This document shows positions 43,639 to 55,174 of a stretch of DNA of 64,000 bases, piece by piece; positions within the stretch are counted from its first letter, which is position 1; every line of letters starts with the position of its first letter. The translations under genes were made by a program, and so were the position numbers. The stretch is from Phyllostachys edulis (Eukaryota; Streptophyta; Magnoliopsida; Poales; Poaceae), in NCBI GenBank assembly GCA_036346405.1, contig CM070548.1, positions 65,496,877-65,560,876 of the forward strand, read 5' to 3'. Under the pieces are notes generated by a model, which was not told where the DNA came from, did no database searches, and saw nothing but the letters and a program-made list of their open reading frames with translations.

Positions 43639-44583
43639 CCGGTTTCTTTTCTTCCTCGGCATTTTCTTTTCGGCCCGCCCCGCCTTTGTTTCATTTCCTT
43701 TGCGCCAAGCCTAGCCGAGCAGCCCTTACCTTTCCTTTTCTCTCTCTGCTCGCGGATCCCATCGGTCTGCGTCAATAGTGTCTTCTTCAACCTGGACTCC
43801 TCTGTCTGTGTTTGAGCCGAACGCCGAAGCCACTAGTTCTATCTCTAACTCTCCTCTTCTCGGGTCCTTTATAAGTAGAGGCTTCCGCGTCAAATTATTC
43901 GCTAGTGCCTCCTCTCCCAAAACCCTAAGGCGGCGCCCTGGATTTGTCCCTGTTTCGTTGCAAATCGTCGAAGACTCAAGTCATCACCGCGAGCCTTCCT
44001 CATCGAAATTCATCGCCGACAGTGCATCTCCGGCCGTGTCGTCTTTGTATTTTAGACCATCTGTGATGACCTTTTATGTAGTAGTGCGTACAACCTCTGC
44101 AGAGTGTCAATTAATCTATTCAAATAACCATGTCCTCGGTTATAGACATATCCAGGGATTTCACACGAGTGATAGAGTTTCTTCATAAAATATGTCGGAG
44201 TGTAAATGAGAAGTTTACTTGATGAATATAATGTTCATTCGGTGAATGAATAATTCACTTAGTGGTTTGTCTTGGGAAATGAATGGGGAATTCACTTGTT
44301 ATTTCAAAGAAATTGTTTACTTATTTATCATTCTTTTCAATTACGTATTTCAACCTATTATTTGTATTTATCGTCAACACTGCTTTATGCAAAAGAACCA
44401 TATAGCTAACCTTTGTTCAAGCCTTACACGAATACTATGAGCATACCATTTCCTTATGACTTGTTGAGTACTTTATGTGCTCATGACTTCAATTTCTGCT
44501 ACTCAAAGGTTCTTTGAGAAGGAGTACCATGAAGACTTCACGAATTAGAATGCGTTCTCCAGTCGATTGCCTGTGAACATGTT

Positions 44584-47500
44584 TGAAGAATCTAGACCTA
44601 CCATTATGTGTTAATGGGGTTTTGGTGATTAATGACAAATCTAATTGTGAGACTAACACTTTCATTGATATACATATTGTGTAGTCTTATTTGGATATAA
44701 AAGGTAATAATCATGAAGGCATGCATGTGATTAATGAAAATCCAATTCATTGGATAAACAAAAGGAAAATCCAAACAGTATGCATTCATAATGATGAATC
44801 TATTTGTGAGACTAACATTTCTATTTGTTATATCATGTTTAGTCTCGTTTGGATATAAAGATCAAAAGAGGTATGCATTCTACTTTGTATTCATATATCT
44901 TGTTGCATTCCTCGGATCCAAAATATAGGTTGAACTCCACCAAAAGTCTAACTTGAATATGTGCATATGTTTCCATTACACATTTGTGTATGCACACATT
45001 TAGGGGGAGCTCAATATATGTTTTGTGGTTTCATTAGTATTGATCCATATTTCCTTGTCCATATATAATTGGGATCTTTACTTTGAAACATGTCCTTTGA
45101 ATATATTTAACTTGCATAGTTAATTTATTCATATGAGTATATGAGACTTGTGTAGTTCATATATTCTTGAATGTATTTAACTTGTGTAGTTAATATATTC
45201 ATATGAGTATATATATAACTTGTGTAGTTCAGTATATACTCATATCCTTGAATATATTTAACTTGTGTAGTTAATATATTCATGTGAGTATATATAACTT
45301 GTGTAGTTTATATATGCTCATATTCTTGAATATATATAACTTATGTAGTTAGTATATTCAAGTGTGTATATATGACTTGTGTAGTCTATATACACTTATA
45401 TGTGAGTATAACATAACTTGTGTAGTTTATGTGTGCTCACATATTCTTGAATATGTTTAACTCGTAGTTAATCTATTCATAAGAGTGTATAAGACTTGTG
45501 TAGTCTATATATACTTATATGTGAGTAGAACATAACTAGTGTAGTTCATGTGTACTCACATATCTTTGAATATGTTTAACTTGTGTAGTTAATATATTCA
45601 TATGAGTATATGAGACTTATGTAGTTAATATATGCTCATGTATTCTTGAGTTAATCGACTTGTGTAGTTCAGATACACTCATGTTGAGTATATATATAAC
45701 TTATGTAATACTTATATACTCATACCAAACTCTATTCAATTATTTGCTATTGAAGTGGTTATCATCAATTACCAATGAGGGAAAGATTGTGGTATCTTGT
45801 CCCGCCATTATGAGTTAATGGTATGTTGTGGTAATTAATGATAATCATATTGTGGAACTAACATTTTCCATGAGTTGGATGAATAGGTTATGTTCGGTGG
45901 TTGATGACTTGGGATGACATCATGTGTTGATAATCATCAAGTTAAGAAGAGATGATCATGTGTTGATCATCAAGTCAAGTGAAGACCCATCATAAGTTGA
46001 TGGATGTCAAGTGAAGAGTGCATCATGTGTTGATGCATATCAAGACTTCGGGATGGAAGATGTCATCATGTGTTGATGAGCATCAAGTCAAGATCCCGAA
46101 GTAAAGCTTCATCATGTGTTGATGAAGGTCAAGTAAGGATGCATCATGAGTTGATGCATATCAAGTCAAGATCCAGTAAAGCTTCATCATGTGTTGATGA
46201 AGGTCAAGTAAGATGCATCATGAGTTGATGCATATCAAGTCAAGAACCCGGAGTTGAAGCAAGGATGTGCGTCATCAAGCTTCAAGTGTTTGCGCAAGGC
46301 AAAGGTATGACTAGCTAGGGCTAAGGATGTGTTCCTAGTCTTTACCGGTCTTGGTGTTTGGTTGGATGACCGGATTGCTAGTATAGGTTTGCCGTACTAT
46401 TAAGAGGGGTCTTTGACTAGTAGCTTGAGTTTGTCATGTGTTGATAGCTCATTGTGTTTGCTCTAGCTCACTTTAACATGTTGCCAATATTTGTGAATGT
46501 GTTTTACAAATAGTTGTGGCTCATGGTTAATCCTTGTAGCATGTGACTTAAGTTTGCGAATGCGTTTTGCAAATGGTGTAAGTCCATGTACCTTATTCCT
46601 TGTGGTGTGATTCTAAAAGTGTGCAAATGTGTTTTGCAACTTGTTGAGAATCTCACTTAAGCCCTTGTGTGCATTGCGCATCAAATTAGCAAATGTGTTT
46701 TGCAATTTGAGTTGAAGCGAATGCACTGTGTGTTTTCTCGGAAAATCGGATGAACCGACGTGTAATGTCTTGATACGACCGGATGCGGTCATACTGGCGA
46801 TTATCTGTGATGACGACCGCACCGCTTGAGCATGTGTTGCTCGGGTGTGGAGCGGTAATCTGGCGTGTCGAGCGGCACGACCGTAGGCGGTCATTCCGAT
46901 ATTGTTGGCGCTTCAATATTTCGGAGAAGATACATTTGAGCATGACTTTCGTTTTGAGAAACCCTTGGAGCGGTAGTACCGACGTGTGTTGGGCGGTAAA
47001 ACCGCTACCGTGGTTCGACCGATTTCTTAGTGCGATGCGACCGCACATCGGTCGTTCCGTTTTCTCTGTGGCGGTTGTAAAATTCGAAACAGTGTTCGTG
47101 GGACTTAGCCGCATTTGGCGCTCCTTTGTGGAGCGATGCGACCGCAGTGTTTGTGCGGTTGTCTGGATTGTTCTTGATCGACCGGCCTTAGTTGGCGGTC
47201 GTTCGATTTGGTGACCAACGGCTAGTTTTATAGCCGTTGGAGGAAAGCGACGACCGCCCCATAACGGCGGCTCGTTCGATTTCCTAACTTTTTCAAAGAG
47301 ACTTTGTCCCAACGGCTAGTTTTTGTGTGTGGGCTATAAATACCCACCTTGGCCGTGTGAGGGAGAGTTGCTGGTGCCCCTTTGAGTTCTATTGAGCTAG
47401 TGCAAGCCTCTCATACTCTCTTGTGCATGTGTTGCACTTAGTGAGGTTAGAGAGCAAACCCTAAGTGCATGTGTTGCCTTAGGTTGTGGATTTCGTATCC

Positions 47501-48179
47501 ATAGAGCTTTGACACTTGATTGGTTCAAGTGAGAGTTAGAGTCTTGTTACTCTTGGTGTTTGCCGACACCTAGACGGCGTGGGCGTCGTCTTGCCGGTGA
47601 GCTTCTCAAAGAAGATTGTGAGAAGACCAGGCGGTTTGTGAGTGGCGTGGTGCTCGCCATCTCCTGAGTGGAGGAAAGAGCAACCCAAGTGGAGCGAGGT
47701 GTTTGATCCTCGGAGGAAGGCTTAATTGTGGAGCCGGCCCAATTAGTTTGGGTTTCCCTCAACGTGGATTAGGGAGACCGCAAGTCTCGATTCACCACGG
47801 TAAAACATAACCGTGTCCATTGTGGTTTGCATCCTTGTGCCTTACTATTGCATTTACATTCATTGTGTATGAATGCTTGCTTTACATTGTGCAATTTATA
47901 TACCTTGTATTAAATTGCTTATTCATTGTGTATGATTGCAATTGTTCGTTGTGCTATTCATCATTGCTAGAATTGATTAGCTTACAAGTCATATGCTTAA
48001 TTGATATACTTATTAATAGACTTGTATTGTTGGTGCACTTATGGGAACCTAGTTGATTTAGGCTTTAATTATGCAAAACCGTATTTGTATTAGCTTCCGC
48101 ATTAGAAATCGGTTTTAGAGCCTAAAGAAATTTAAAACGCCTATTCACCCCCCCTCTAGTCGGCCACCTCGATCTTACA
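44584..48179 (+). mobile_element. Copia solo LTR, 3596 bp, TSD ATGTT
   Basis: This starts TGAAGAATCTAGACCTACC and ends CGGCCACCTCGATCTTACA, with exact ATGTT at 44579-44583 and 48180-48184. It is twice as long as the sister at 22208-24022. A tandem array at 45095-45725 and an extra run of CATCATGTGTTGATG(A/C) repeats (45900-46260) account for much of the difference. A second family start (CCGCCATTATGAGTTAATGG) appears internally at about 45800, so the copy may be two LTR starts in tandem. It has GGGCTATAAATACCCACC (about 47330) as promoter. There is no PBS or internal domain. Confidence 0.85.
45095..45725 (+). repeat. AT-rich tandem array inside the solo LTR
   Basis: About nine units of roughly 60-85 bp contain AACTTGTGTAGTTAATATATTCATATGAGTATAT and its partly inverted counterpart ATATACTCATAT. 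Related single-copy sequence lies on the minus strand at 3985-4060, so the array expanded after the copies separated. Confidence 0.8.
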
Positions 48180-48433
48180 ATGTTGATTGGTATTTTCAAG
48201 TTTTCCCGTTTCGTTGTAAGAGTTTATTTATTTCTTTAGCTCTACATGACAAGTTAAGTAAACATTGACCATAAGGTCCAGTTATTATTACTATGTGCTA
48301 TTTTGAGATCTATTTAGTTAAATCGAATAAATAAATGGCATTTCATCGATGTTTCCTGTGTGAACTAGCTACCGATCTGGGACTAGTTCAGAATACACAG
48401 AGGGTTCCTGAATTGTATTTTTGGGTCCCGACA

Positions 48434-51067
48434 TAATCCACGAAAGGCTTTGCTCAGCATGTCCATGACCGCAGACGCGGCTATTCGAATAGATTATTAC
48501 TTTGCAGAGTTGGTACAGCTTTACCCACAAGAGACAGTTTGCTTAACATGTCGACCAAAACACGCTTCCGAAGGCGTGCGACTAAGCAACAATCACGAGG
48601 CCTTTACTCTACACTATTTCAATATAACTATGCCTGATAAGGTTTCGCTACCATAGGCTTCGCACCAAACGATAACCCCCTCTTGCACCATGTGATTATA
48701 AACAATAAATTTTCATGACACCCACACCTTTGTATGACATAATTATGGTGAAATAATATAGTTTAATTGGCCAAGTTTGTCCCACTGCAGACTTGTGGTG
48801 GTATGAGTTTGACTTAACAATCCGCAGCTCGCAGACCGGTCCTTACAAGACAGGACGACTTCCAAAACAATCCCTGGGCCTCAAACATTCACTGAATTGA
48901 GCCCGTGCATAAACTTGCACCCACCAACATTCCAATTCGCTCAAGTCTAAACTAGATTTATTTATTTTTCATGTCAAAACATTTTCTAAACATTCTATGG
49001 TAAAGACAATACCATAGTCTCAATTTTAAATCAAGTTTGGAATATTTGGCTGAATTCCCCAAATTCAAGATTTTGGTTTAAGCATTGTCTAAGCATAAAG
49101 TTTTTCAAATATTTTACTTTATCTAAGGTGACAAGGAAATGACTATTCAAACATCAATATTGGCCATACAAATGAATTGAATTAACTAGGAATTTAAAAA
49201 AGAAATTTAAAATAACTGAATTATAAATAAGCATGCAATAGTTTGAAATAGAATTTAAATAAATTTAAATAATGGGATAAACTAGTGTAACTTGCCTTGC
49301 CCAAAGTTCTGAGGATCTAACTCTCCAAAAGGTTCAAGCTCTCCGGAGTCGTCAAAATCTATATTCGAAAACGAGCTAAATTCAAATAAAAATCAAATAA
49401 ATTCAAATGAACTCAAAATTAAATAATGTTGGTTTATATAGATGGATCTTGATTTTGTATGAATTTAGATATTTGAATAGTTGAAATCGGAGCTCGTATG
49501 AAGGAGAACGAGTCCCCGGAAAATTAAACCCTAAAGAAAATATCTAAATTCGATTTTCTGGAATTACCAAATTATTTTTCTGAAGGAAAGGAAAAGATAA
49601 TTATGACGCAAGCCTGATGTCATCGCTGAATTTTCTTTTACCGACCGAATTATTTTTCTACTGGAAATCTATTTTATCCCTCTGACATGTGGGACCATGG
49701 TCCATGGACCAGGCGCACAAAAAGGTCAAAAGGTCAAATCTATGGTGGACTTAGGTCATGGAATGGTAAAGGGCTTACGGGTGAGCTTGTGTAGGCAGCC
49801 ACGTGGCGGTGATGCGTGCGAGAGGGGGTGGCGTGGCGCTTGCGTGGCGGCGATGTGGCTGCCACATGGACTGCCACGTCACTCCTAACGTGGTGGCGCT
49901 CGGAACCCAAGGGTTTCAGCGAACGGTGGCGGTCTAGCCGGCGGCGAGGTCACTAACGTGTAGAGGGCGGTGAGGCAAACCTGACGCGCACCTTTGTGAT
50001 GAGAGAGAGCGTGAGGGAGTCGCCGGCAACGAGGAAGATAGCGTTGGCGAGGTTCGAGTCTTGGCGGTGAGGTCGCTCCGGCGATGTGGAGGCGAGCCTA
50101 GGGTAGAACATGACACAATGATGACGATGGTACGGTCAGAGACGAAAGGGCGTCGTCGACGGCAAGGCAATCGACAACGAAAGCTTCGACGGTCGGCGAA
50201 CCCAAAACTAAAATTCCGACGAATAAGGGCGGCGAGAGGCTTTGAGGATTGCGGGCTTGGGATGAGGGGGTAGAGGGGCACACGAGGCTCCCTTTTATAG
50301 GGCGGGGGTTTGGCCGTATCGGCGAGGGTTGTTGGGAGTTCGTTTTGGATGCATGGCAATCTTGGAGTCCAGTGACGATACGGCGAAGATAAGCACTGGA
50401 ATTAGTTGCGGAGAAGATAAGGATAAGAGTGACGGTGATAGCGCAGAAAAATCGGGTCGTTTTGCCCATTGTCGAACAAAGCTTGAAGCTCTGGCAATGA
50501 CGGTTGCACGCGCTGGAGAAGAAAGTGAGGAAGGAGAAGGGTCCGACAGGTGGGGCCCAACGTTAGAGAGAGAGGAGAGAAAGAGAGGGAGCGGAGAGAG
50601 ACTGACACGCGGGTCCCACATGTCTACGAAAAGAAAGAGAGAGGAGTGTGGGCTGACATGCGGGGTCCGCATGTTTGTGGGAGAGGAGAGAGGGTGGTGA
50701 AGGCTGGGCTGGACGCACATGCAAAATGCAAATGGGCTGGAGAGGTTTGGGCCCAAAGAGTTTTTCGGATTTCTTTTGATTTACTGATTTTAGAGTTCGA
50801 GTTAAATCAATTTAGCTTTTAGAAAATAGTAAATAAAGTCCAAAATGTATGGAAAAATTCACAAAAATTCACAAAAATTCCCAGAGATATTTTGGACTTA
50901 AATAAAATATTTCCAACTTAACATTGGTATTTAATTTCGAAAATAAATTATTTTTCCCTTCAAATAATTATGGGAAAACCTTTTTAAATTCCAGAAAATT
51001 TAGAAAACCTGTGGAAATTAATTTTATTTTATTTTATTTTAACCAGAATTGAAAATTTGGAATGTTA
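48434..51067 (-). repeat. Gypsy-type LTR-like copy A
   Basis: The minus-strand start is TATAACATTCCAAATTTTC (51067), matching TGTAACAGCCCAAAAATTC of the 4145-6746 LTR. It proceeds through a GC-rich block (49690-50730) to AATACC-rich AT sequence and GACCGCAGACGCGGCTATTCGAATAG. It shares an ordered set of motifs with copy B: CAGAGTT/GTAGAGA..ACAAGAGA, GGGCCTTTAC..T, GCTAAGGTTTC, and CTTGCCTxG. No coding domains are present; frames in the GC-rich block look spurious. Confidence 0.5.
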
Positions 51068-53577
51068 TAGACCTAGACTACTAGAAGCTAAACTAATCTT
51101 TGGCATCGTCTTGACCACCAATATCTGGATCCTCGTAGTGAACATAATGGCCTTGACCCGCGGCTTCTGAGAGTTTGGGGAAAGAGCGAGAGTGAGTACA
51201 ACACAACCGTGCTCGTGAGCTAACACACAGATGATGCAATATATCAAGGCTTTATCAAGGAAGGCTCGAGTTCTTTTATTTGCTCAAAGTATCATTTTTA
51301 AATTCCATAATTAGAAAGTCCTATCACTTAGCATTTTGACCAAATCACATTTTTATTTAAAAAGAGTAATAGTGCAATATTAATAACGGCGAAGGTTACC
51401 TCCACCTTATGCATACCTAGGGAAATCCAAATTCAGGGTCACATTGGACCGACGAGTTTTTCATCCTACCCATAAAGTTTCTAAAATAAATCTAACTCAT
51501 GTAAGTTCCCATGCCCGTCCTTGACTGTGGGCACGGCTGTTCGAACAGTTTATACTCTGTAGAGACTGTACACTTTACCTACAAGAGATAATCGTCTTGA
51601 TATGTACACACGTTTCCTTAGACATATGAATCAAGGGGAGATTACCACAGGGCCTTTACAATGCATCCCTCAGTATTAGTTACACCCGCTAAGGTTTCAC
51701 CTGAGAAGGGTTACGCCCACACAGCTACGTCAACCATTACCTAGACTCCCTCTTGCGCCACACGGCTTACGCCCACACAACAACGTACACCCCAACCCAT
51801 GACCACGACAACTTACGGCAGTGGCACGACGTAGTGGGTCCTCCAATGGTGCAACTCGTACTTATGGATACAAATTATTTAGTCAGGTCGACACCATTAT
51901 AGACTTGTGGTCACACTATTTTACATTAGGAGATCATCACAGGATTAAGTCCTTAAAGTTGTCTGGGTGGTTCATACCACATGCCAACCACACACCAATA
52001 TTCCTTGGGCTACATTAGCACCCACCATCATCATCATATCCTCCATCACACCATCCACCTAGATGTGGTAATAGCAAGTTAGTAGGGTTTTTGAGAAGTA
52101 TAAAATAGATTATCTCAAACATTACAGCCATTTACCCAAAATGACTGCCCAAATCCATTTTCATGATAAAAAAAATGATGATTATGGCAATTAATACCGT
52201 CGTACTTAAGCAAGACTAGCGTGGCGCTTAAGTACGACTATAACTAGTAGGTTACCACATATTTATCTAGGGTGACAAGGATTAAGGAATTCAATTTCCA
52301 AAGGATGGTACGATAATATTCAAGTATCAAATTGGTATTTAATTACCTTAAAGATTTGACATACATTTGCATAATAAACTTAGCATGCAATTCGATATTT
52401 TAAAAGAATATAATTTGCATAAAATGTAGGTTCAATATGATCAAAGTATTGACTTGCCTGGATCAAAGGCAAGAGGGTCTTGATAGTCTCGAGCTTGATC
52501 AAATTGGAGATCTCCCGCTTCTTCGAACTCTACTCGGACGAACGCGCTGAAAAAGAACAAACAAGCAAACAAAACAAATAAATACAAAAGAAATAACAAG
52601 TGAACTCCAAATTGAATAAAGCTACTGCTATTAGCAAGATCTTGAATTTAGAAATTTTTAGAAACAAATTTCACTTGAATTGGAGTTAAAACGAGGGAGA
52701 ATGGAATTTCCGAAGTTTTACTTTTGAATTAAAACAAGAAAAGAAAAGGGGAGAGATAACTTGTCTCTCTGACATGCGTGGTACTACACTGTGACTCTGT
52801 CCACAAAGACAACAAGATGGACCAAGTCGAGCCTTGAGCTCTCGTGTCCACGGATTTTTACTGTGCATTTAATTTCTTCGGGCCCGCGTGTCATTGTCTC
52901 AGGGAAACCAGGAGTTAAACACTGCATTAACTTACCTTGGGTCCACACGCCCATGGAACCAGACAACAGTTAAACCAGCATTAAACACAGCTAATCAAAG
53001 GTTAACCTAAATACCAAGATTCAGGAGATTAAATGCGCTACAGGAGGTGTCCAAAGTTCTGACAACAGAGGAAGACCACAGGCGCGTGCGACTTTGGCTC
53101 GTCACCGGCAGAGGAAGTCACGGTAGCAGCTGTCAAGGCCCACAATGGGATTCCAAGAGGATAGTGATCACATGGGTATCGGCGACGGGGCTGGCGGCGC
53201 ACCAGAGCGACAACGCGGTGGCAAGGAGCAGTGGCGTACTGGGCGACGGCGGCTTAGGAGTTCCAGCGAGGCTTTGAGCTGCAACAAGAGAGCACGAGTG
53301 AGAATGTGGCTCGGGGATCTAACCGGGGTGAAGAGGATGGCCGGAGGTGGACGGACAGTGGAGAACGGCGGCGAGGAGGCGTTGGCCGGAGGCGAGGGAG
53401 AAGGGTGAAATCTGGCAGCTCCTTTGGTCCAAAAACAAATCCATTTGGGGGATGAGTTCCTCGTCCTCGGGAACACCAGGTGACAGCGATGAGCAGCGAG
53501 GGCTTCACCAGAACGACTGAACGGTGGCGGGGCGGTGCGGCCGAAAATGGGAGTGTGGGCTTTTCTTCGGGGAGACT

Positions 53578-53617
<40 letters not shown>

Positions 53618-54450
53618 CAAGAGCACATGCGGGGAGGAGAGGTAGGAGGAGAGCTTGGGGCTTCTTATAGCCGAAGAGGAGAGAGGAGCCATTGGGGGAG
53701 TCATGATGACTACGCGAGCTCCCGAGGCAGCGATGGCAGGCGGGTATGGGGAAGCCGGGAGTGGGGCAGAGGGAGGAAACTGGGGATGGGACGCGCTCTG
53801 TGCATAGTTGCGGAGGCGAGCTCTGGCACACGTTGACGTGGTATGCAGGCGGGCAGTGGGAGCGAAGCGCCGGATGGGACGCGGCGCAAGACATGCCGGA
53901 TGGAACAGCGACGGAAGAGGAGAGCCAGGGGGAGGTCCGGGCATGGCGTTAAGGCCTCTGGCTTGCTTTGACGTGGCCCGACATGGGCGGTGCACCGGCG
54001 GGAGCGGTGGGGTCGGGATGGGACAGCTCTAGGCGCGCTCCAGCATGTCGGGGGCGTGCGCTGGGCACCAGGGCGGCAAGGCTAGGCTAGGGGAAGGAAA
54101 GAGGAAGAAGGGGCTGAGCCCAGGGAAAGGCAAAGGGGATTTGGGCCAAGCCCAAGGAGAGGGAAGAGGGAGATTGGGCCAGGTCCAAGAGGCTTTGGAA
54201 AAGATTTTGAGATTGGAAAACTTTTGGAGATTTTGAATTGAGCTTTGAATTTAAAACAAGTTTGAAAGCTTTGAGGGAAATTGAAACTGATTATGGATTT
54301 GCGTTAAATGATGACAAATACATGAAAGGTGCTTCAGTTTGGGCCTATGTTGTTTCTCTGAATATATATGGTTTTAGGATTTCATTAGTTTCATGCCCTG
54401 ATGGCACATTCTCTAGATTTGTCTTGGCCATCTTTGTCCCATTCTAGTTG
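51068..54450 (-). repeat. Gypsy-type LTR-like copy B
   Basis: This is parallel to copy A but diverged: CACGGCTGTTCGAACAG, TACAAGAGATAATCG, GGGCCTTTACAATGCATCC, GCTAAGGTTTCACC, then an AT-rich part, AATTAAATGC, and a GC-rich block (53050-54200). Near 51195 it has GAGTACAACACAACCGTGCTC, aligned with 5056 in the 4145-6746 LTR. Boundaries with copy A and with the proteasome gene side are approximate. No gag or pol was found. Confidence 0.5.
53579..53615. repeat. (AG)n microsatellite
   Basis: About 18 uninterrupted AG units lie in the GC-rich part of LTR-like copy B. Confidence 0.95.
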
Positions 54451-54775
54451 GAGTATTTTTTAAAATAATATATTTAAAAAAAAAGAAAATTCAACTCCCT
54501 GTCGCTAATTTAATTGGCAACAGATCCCTGTCGGGACCAAATTCCTGAATTGCTCTTGTTTGAAGGGGCGCATGCCACTAGAGAAGTCCATGTCGCAATT
54601 TCAATTGGCGACAGAGGCCTAACCCCCTTTTCTATTTGGGTTCATGCAGCCAATTGAATTGGCAACAATGACTAGTTTTATAAAAAAATTCGATTCTTTA
54701 TTTCTGTAATTCTTTTTTAAAATGTATTTTTTTAAAAAAATTCCCATTCTGAATGGAGTATTCTTTTTTAGCACA
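54440..54775. repeat. Possible MITE upstream of the proteasome gene
   Basis: The ends share TTCCCATTCT..(G/A)TTGGAGTATT as a direct repeat (about 54437-54461 and 54743-54769). The interior repeats CTGTCGC/GGCGACAG and CAATTGAATTGGCAAC in both orientations. This suggests a small transposon or foldback repeat, but no clean terminal inverted repeat was defined. Confidence 0.3.
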
Positions 54776-54820
54776 AACTGGTAGGAGCTCTGCCTTTTCT
54801 CAAATTTAAGGCCATAACTG

Positions 54821-54957
54821 GAACGGCCCAAGCCCCGATAAGCCCCAATCAGATTCCACATCGAACGGGCCAGAACGGTTTTCCTTTCGGCCGGGAACCA
54901 TAAAGCTTGAAATATATATACAGTCCAATCACATAGCCTGTCACTGCCAGGTGGGCC
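54821..54957 (+). promoter_or_regulatory. Proteasome PAF promoter elements
   Basis: Two GGCCCA/TGGGCC site-II-type motifs (54825-54830 and 54952-54957) and a TATA-like AATATATATAC (54911-54921) lie 220-350 bp before the ATG. An AAACCCTA telo-box-like motif (55114-55121) sits in the presumed 5' UTR. Site-II and telo-box motifs are typical of plant housekeeping promoters. Confidence 0.5.
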
Positions 54958-55174
54958 CGACGCACCGTCCCCCTTCTCTTCGCAGTTCGCCGCCCCCTCT
55001 CCGGCTCTCCGTCTTGGAGCCCAAGAAGGCCGCCGCCTCGGTCGTCACCGTACCGCACCGCACCACACCAACAGAATTAAAGCACACAGGAAGGGAAGGG
55101 AACCGAAGGACCCAAACCCTACACACACACTTCGCGTCGCGTCCCACACCGCGGGAGAGGAGGAAGCTTCGAGA

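Larger units (their letters stand above)
43639..48433 (+). mobile_element. Gypsy-type LTR interrupted by a copia solo LTR
   Basis: 43639-44578 and 48185-48433 read together as one plus-strand gypsy-type LTR: CCTTTATAAGTAGAGG (promoter-like, about 43868), TTGAGTACTTTATGTGCTCA, CAGTCGATTGCCTGTGAAC, then CTGGGACTAGTTCAGAATAC and the end GGGTCCCGACA. It was cut by the copia solo LTR 44584-48179. The 5' start is not defined because the chimeric copia LTR pair abuts it. No internal region is recognised. Confidence 0.55.

Noticed and set aside
44100..44190. Possible short gene near a TATA-like CCTTTATAAG
   Set aside because: The promoter-like motif and the frame lie in gypsy LTR sequence, where a retroelement promoter is expected.
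49934..50756. Overlapping frames of 120-150 codons
   Set aside because: They lie in the GC-rich part of gypsy LTR-like copy A, are open in several frames and have no conserved motif.
53168..53995. Minus-strand open frame of about 275 codons
   Set aside because: It spans an (AG)n microsatellite read as Ser-Leu repeats and Pro/Ser/Arg-rich low-complexity sequence in LTR-like DNA.
54045..54447. Short plus-strand frames just upstream of the PAF gene
   Set aside because: They are Gly/Lys-rich low complexity followed by a 69-codon frame without homology; they are part of LTR-like sequence.
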